Assembly (NCBI GenBank): GCA_963727045.1
Contig: CAVSES010000002.1
Coordinates: 248,001 to 312,000 of the forward strand
Direction of reading: 5' to 3'
Source: Bog-1198 sp963727045
GTDB lineage: Bacteria; Pseudomonadota; Gammaproteobacteria; Steroidobacterales; Steroidobacteraceae
DNA: 64,000 bases
This document shows positions 63,381 to 64,000 of the stretch, piece by piece. How positions within the stretch are numbered: the first letter of the stretch is position 1; each line of letters opens with the position of its first letter. Under the pieces are notes generated by a model. The model was not told the DNA's origin and searched no databases. It saw only the letters and a list, made by a program, of their open reading frames with translations. A program made the translations under genes and the position numbers.

Positions 63381-64000
63381 ATGTCTGACGCGTGGCTGCA
63401 GAACGCCAAACCTGGCGAGGCGCCCTACGACGTGACGGTGATCAACCGGACCGGTCTCATGGTCCGGGTACACCCGAGCGGCAAGATCTCGTTTAGGTTT
63501 CGCTACAAGCGCAATGGGAAGACTTTCCCAATGGTGTTCGGTGAGTACGGCACTCAAGGCCTGTCGCTGAAGCTTGCCTATGATATGCACGATCAGGCGC
63601 GCAGCGAACTCGAACAAAAGCTTGATCCGATTGAGGAACGGGAAAAGCGACTTCAAGCACTAGAGCACGCTCGCCGGATTCGTGCTGACGGTGACACCGT
63701 CGCCGACATAGTCGAGCAGTTCATGCACCGACGAATCATGGCTGAACGATGGGATAAGGCAACCAATTCCTGGGTCCGCGACCCCGACTCTAAAGTGAAG
63801 CCGCGGAAGCGACCCGAGAAGGCGTGGCAGATCCTCAAGCCGAACCTGGTCGATAAACTTGGCACACAGAAGGCCGCCGAGGTCACCAAGGGCCAGCTAG
63901 TCAAAAACCTCGAGGACATCGTTGATCGAGGGTCACCTGTCCAGGCTAATCGCGCATACGGCATATACAAGCAACTTTTCTCATTTGCCGCGGGCAAGGA
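63381..64000 (+). CDS. Tyrosine recombinase (phage-type integrase), N-terminal part
   Basis: The frame is open from ATG at 63381 to the window end, 206 complete codons, without a stop. Residues 15-60 form an arm-binding-like domain (DVTVINRTGLMVRVHPSGKISFRFRYKRNGK, MVFGEYG). A linker follows, then the start of the core-binding domain (ADIVEQFMHRRIMAERW, KAAEVTKGQLVKNLEDIVDRG). This is the layout of P4-like integrases that insert at tRNA 3' ends. The catalytic Arg-His-Tyr residues lie beyond the window, so activity cannot be judged. AAGG lies ten bases upstream of the start. Confidence 0.85.
   Translation, partial: MSDAWLQNAKPGEAPYDVTVINRTGLMVRVHPSGKISFRFRYKRNGKTFPMVFGEYGTQGLSLKLAYDMHDQARSELEQKLDPIEEREKRLQALEHARRIRADGDTVADIVEQFMHRRIMAERWDKATNSWVRDPDSKVKPRKRPEKAWQILKPNLVDKLGTQKAAEVTKGQLVKNLEDIVDRGSPVQANRAYGIYKQLFSFAAGK

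Overview
This is a GC-rich proteobacterial chromosome segment. It carries a complete cbb3 oxidase operon with its assembly genes, hemN, a FixLJ-like two-component pair, PAS hybrid kinases, a TonB receptor, Crp/Fnr regulators and a CTGT-N8-ACAG SOS box. These fit a Gammaproteobacterium, with a betaproteobacterium as the alternative; I cannot go below class level. No rRNA, complete tRNA, insertion sequence or CRISPR array is visible.

Left region (1-34 kb): low-oxygen and energy-stress physiology. It opens with the end of PEP synthase, then phosphofructokinase, a CBS-pair protein, a PduL-type phosphotransacylase, Hsp20, a PRPP synthetase homologue and a small-molecule-kinase-like protein. An overlapping four-gene operon follows at 6.2-11.4 kb (NAD-sugar epimerase, HAD-UbiA fusion, large exported protein, SUMF1/FGE-like protein). 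Next come glycogen phosphorylase, universal stress proteins, a frameshifted NRAMP transporter, a zinc alcohol dehydrogenase, a cytochrome c4-like protein, two paralogous PAS-kinase-receiver proteins and a kinase/FixJ pair. From 24.3 to 32.7 kb the minus strand carries ccoNOQP, a 97-aa membrane protein, ccoG, a 50-aa FixH-like remnant, ccoI, ccoS and a TauE/SafE-like protein. Oxygen-independent coproporphyrinogen dehydrogenase (hemN) diverges from ccoN. Respiration at low oxygen, anaerobic haem synthesis, glycogen use and acyl-phosphate metabolism therefore lie side by side.

Middle region (34-54 kb): mixed accessory genes. They include a SYLF protein, a degenerate-GGDEF/EAL protein, a Tat-exported M19 dipeptidase, an Hcp-like protein with a signal peptide, a cytochrome P450, an exported phosphoesterase, an orphan LexA box, a frameshifted TonB receptor with a small partner and two tandem Crp/Fnr regulators. 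An EamA transporter operon with a TudS-like protein and its cysteine-free paralogue comes next. Then there is a LysR-controlled operon of luciferase-like oxidoreductase, tautomerase and hydrolase.

Right region (54-64 kb): a probable sulfide/persulfide module. It holds a rhodanese, an ArsR repressor with cysteines at the SqrR positions 41 and 107, a promoter with a palindromic operator, a DUF2892 membrane protein, an RND efflux system (adaptor, pump, TolC-like channel), a sulfide:quinone reductase-like flavoprotein and an isoprenylcysteine-methyltransferase-like protein. The adaptor, pump and flavoprotein carry seven apparent frameshifts in 4.2 kb, yet I see no disabling stop in the correct frame. 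The window ends in a tRNA-Arg 3' fragment, a repeat-rich attachment-like region and the start of a tyrosine recombinase, so a genomic island probably begins near 63.1 kb and continues past the window.
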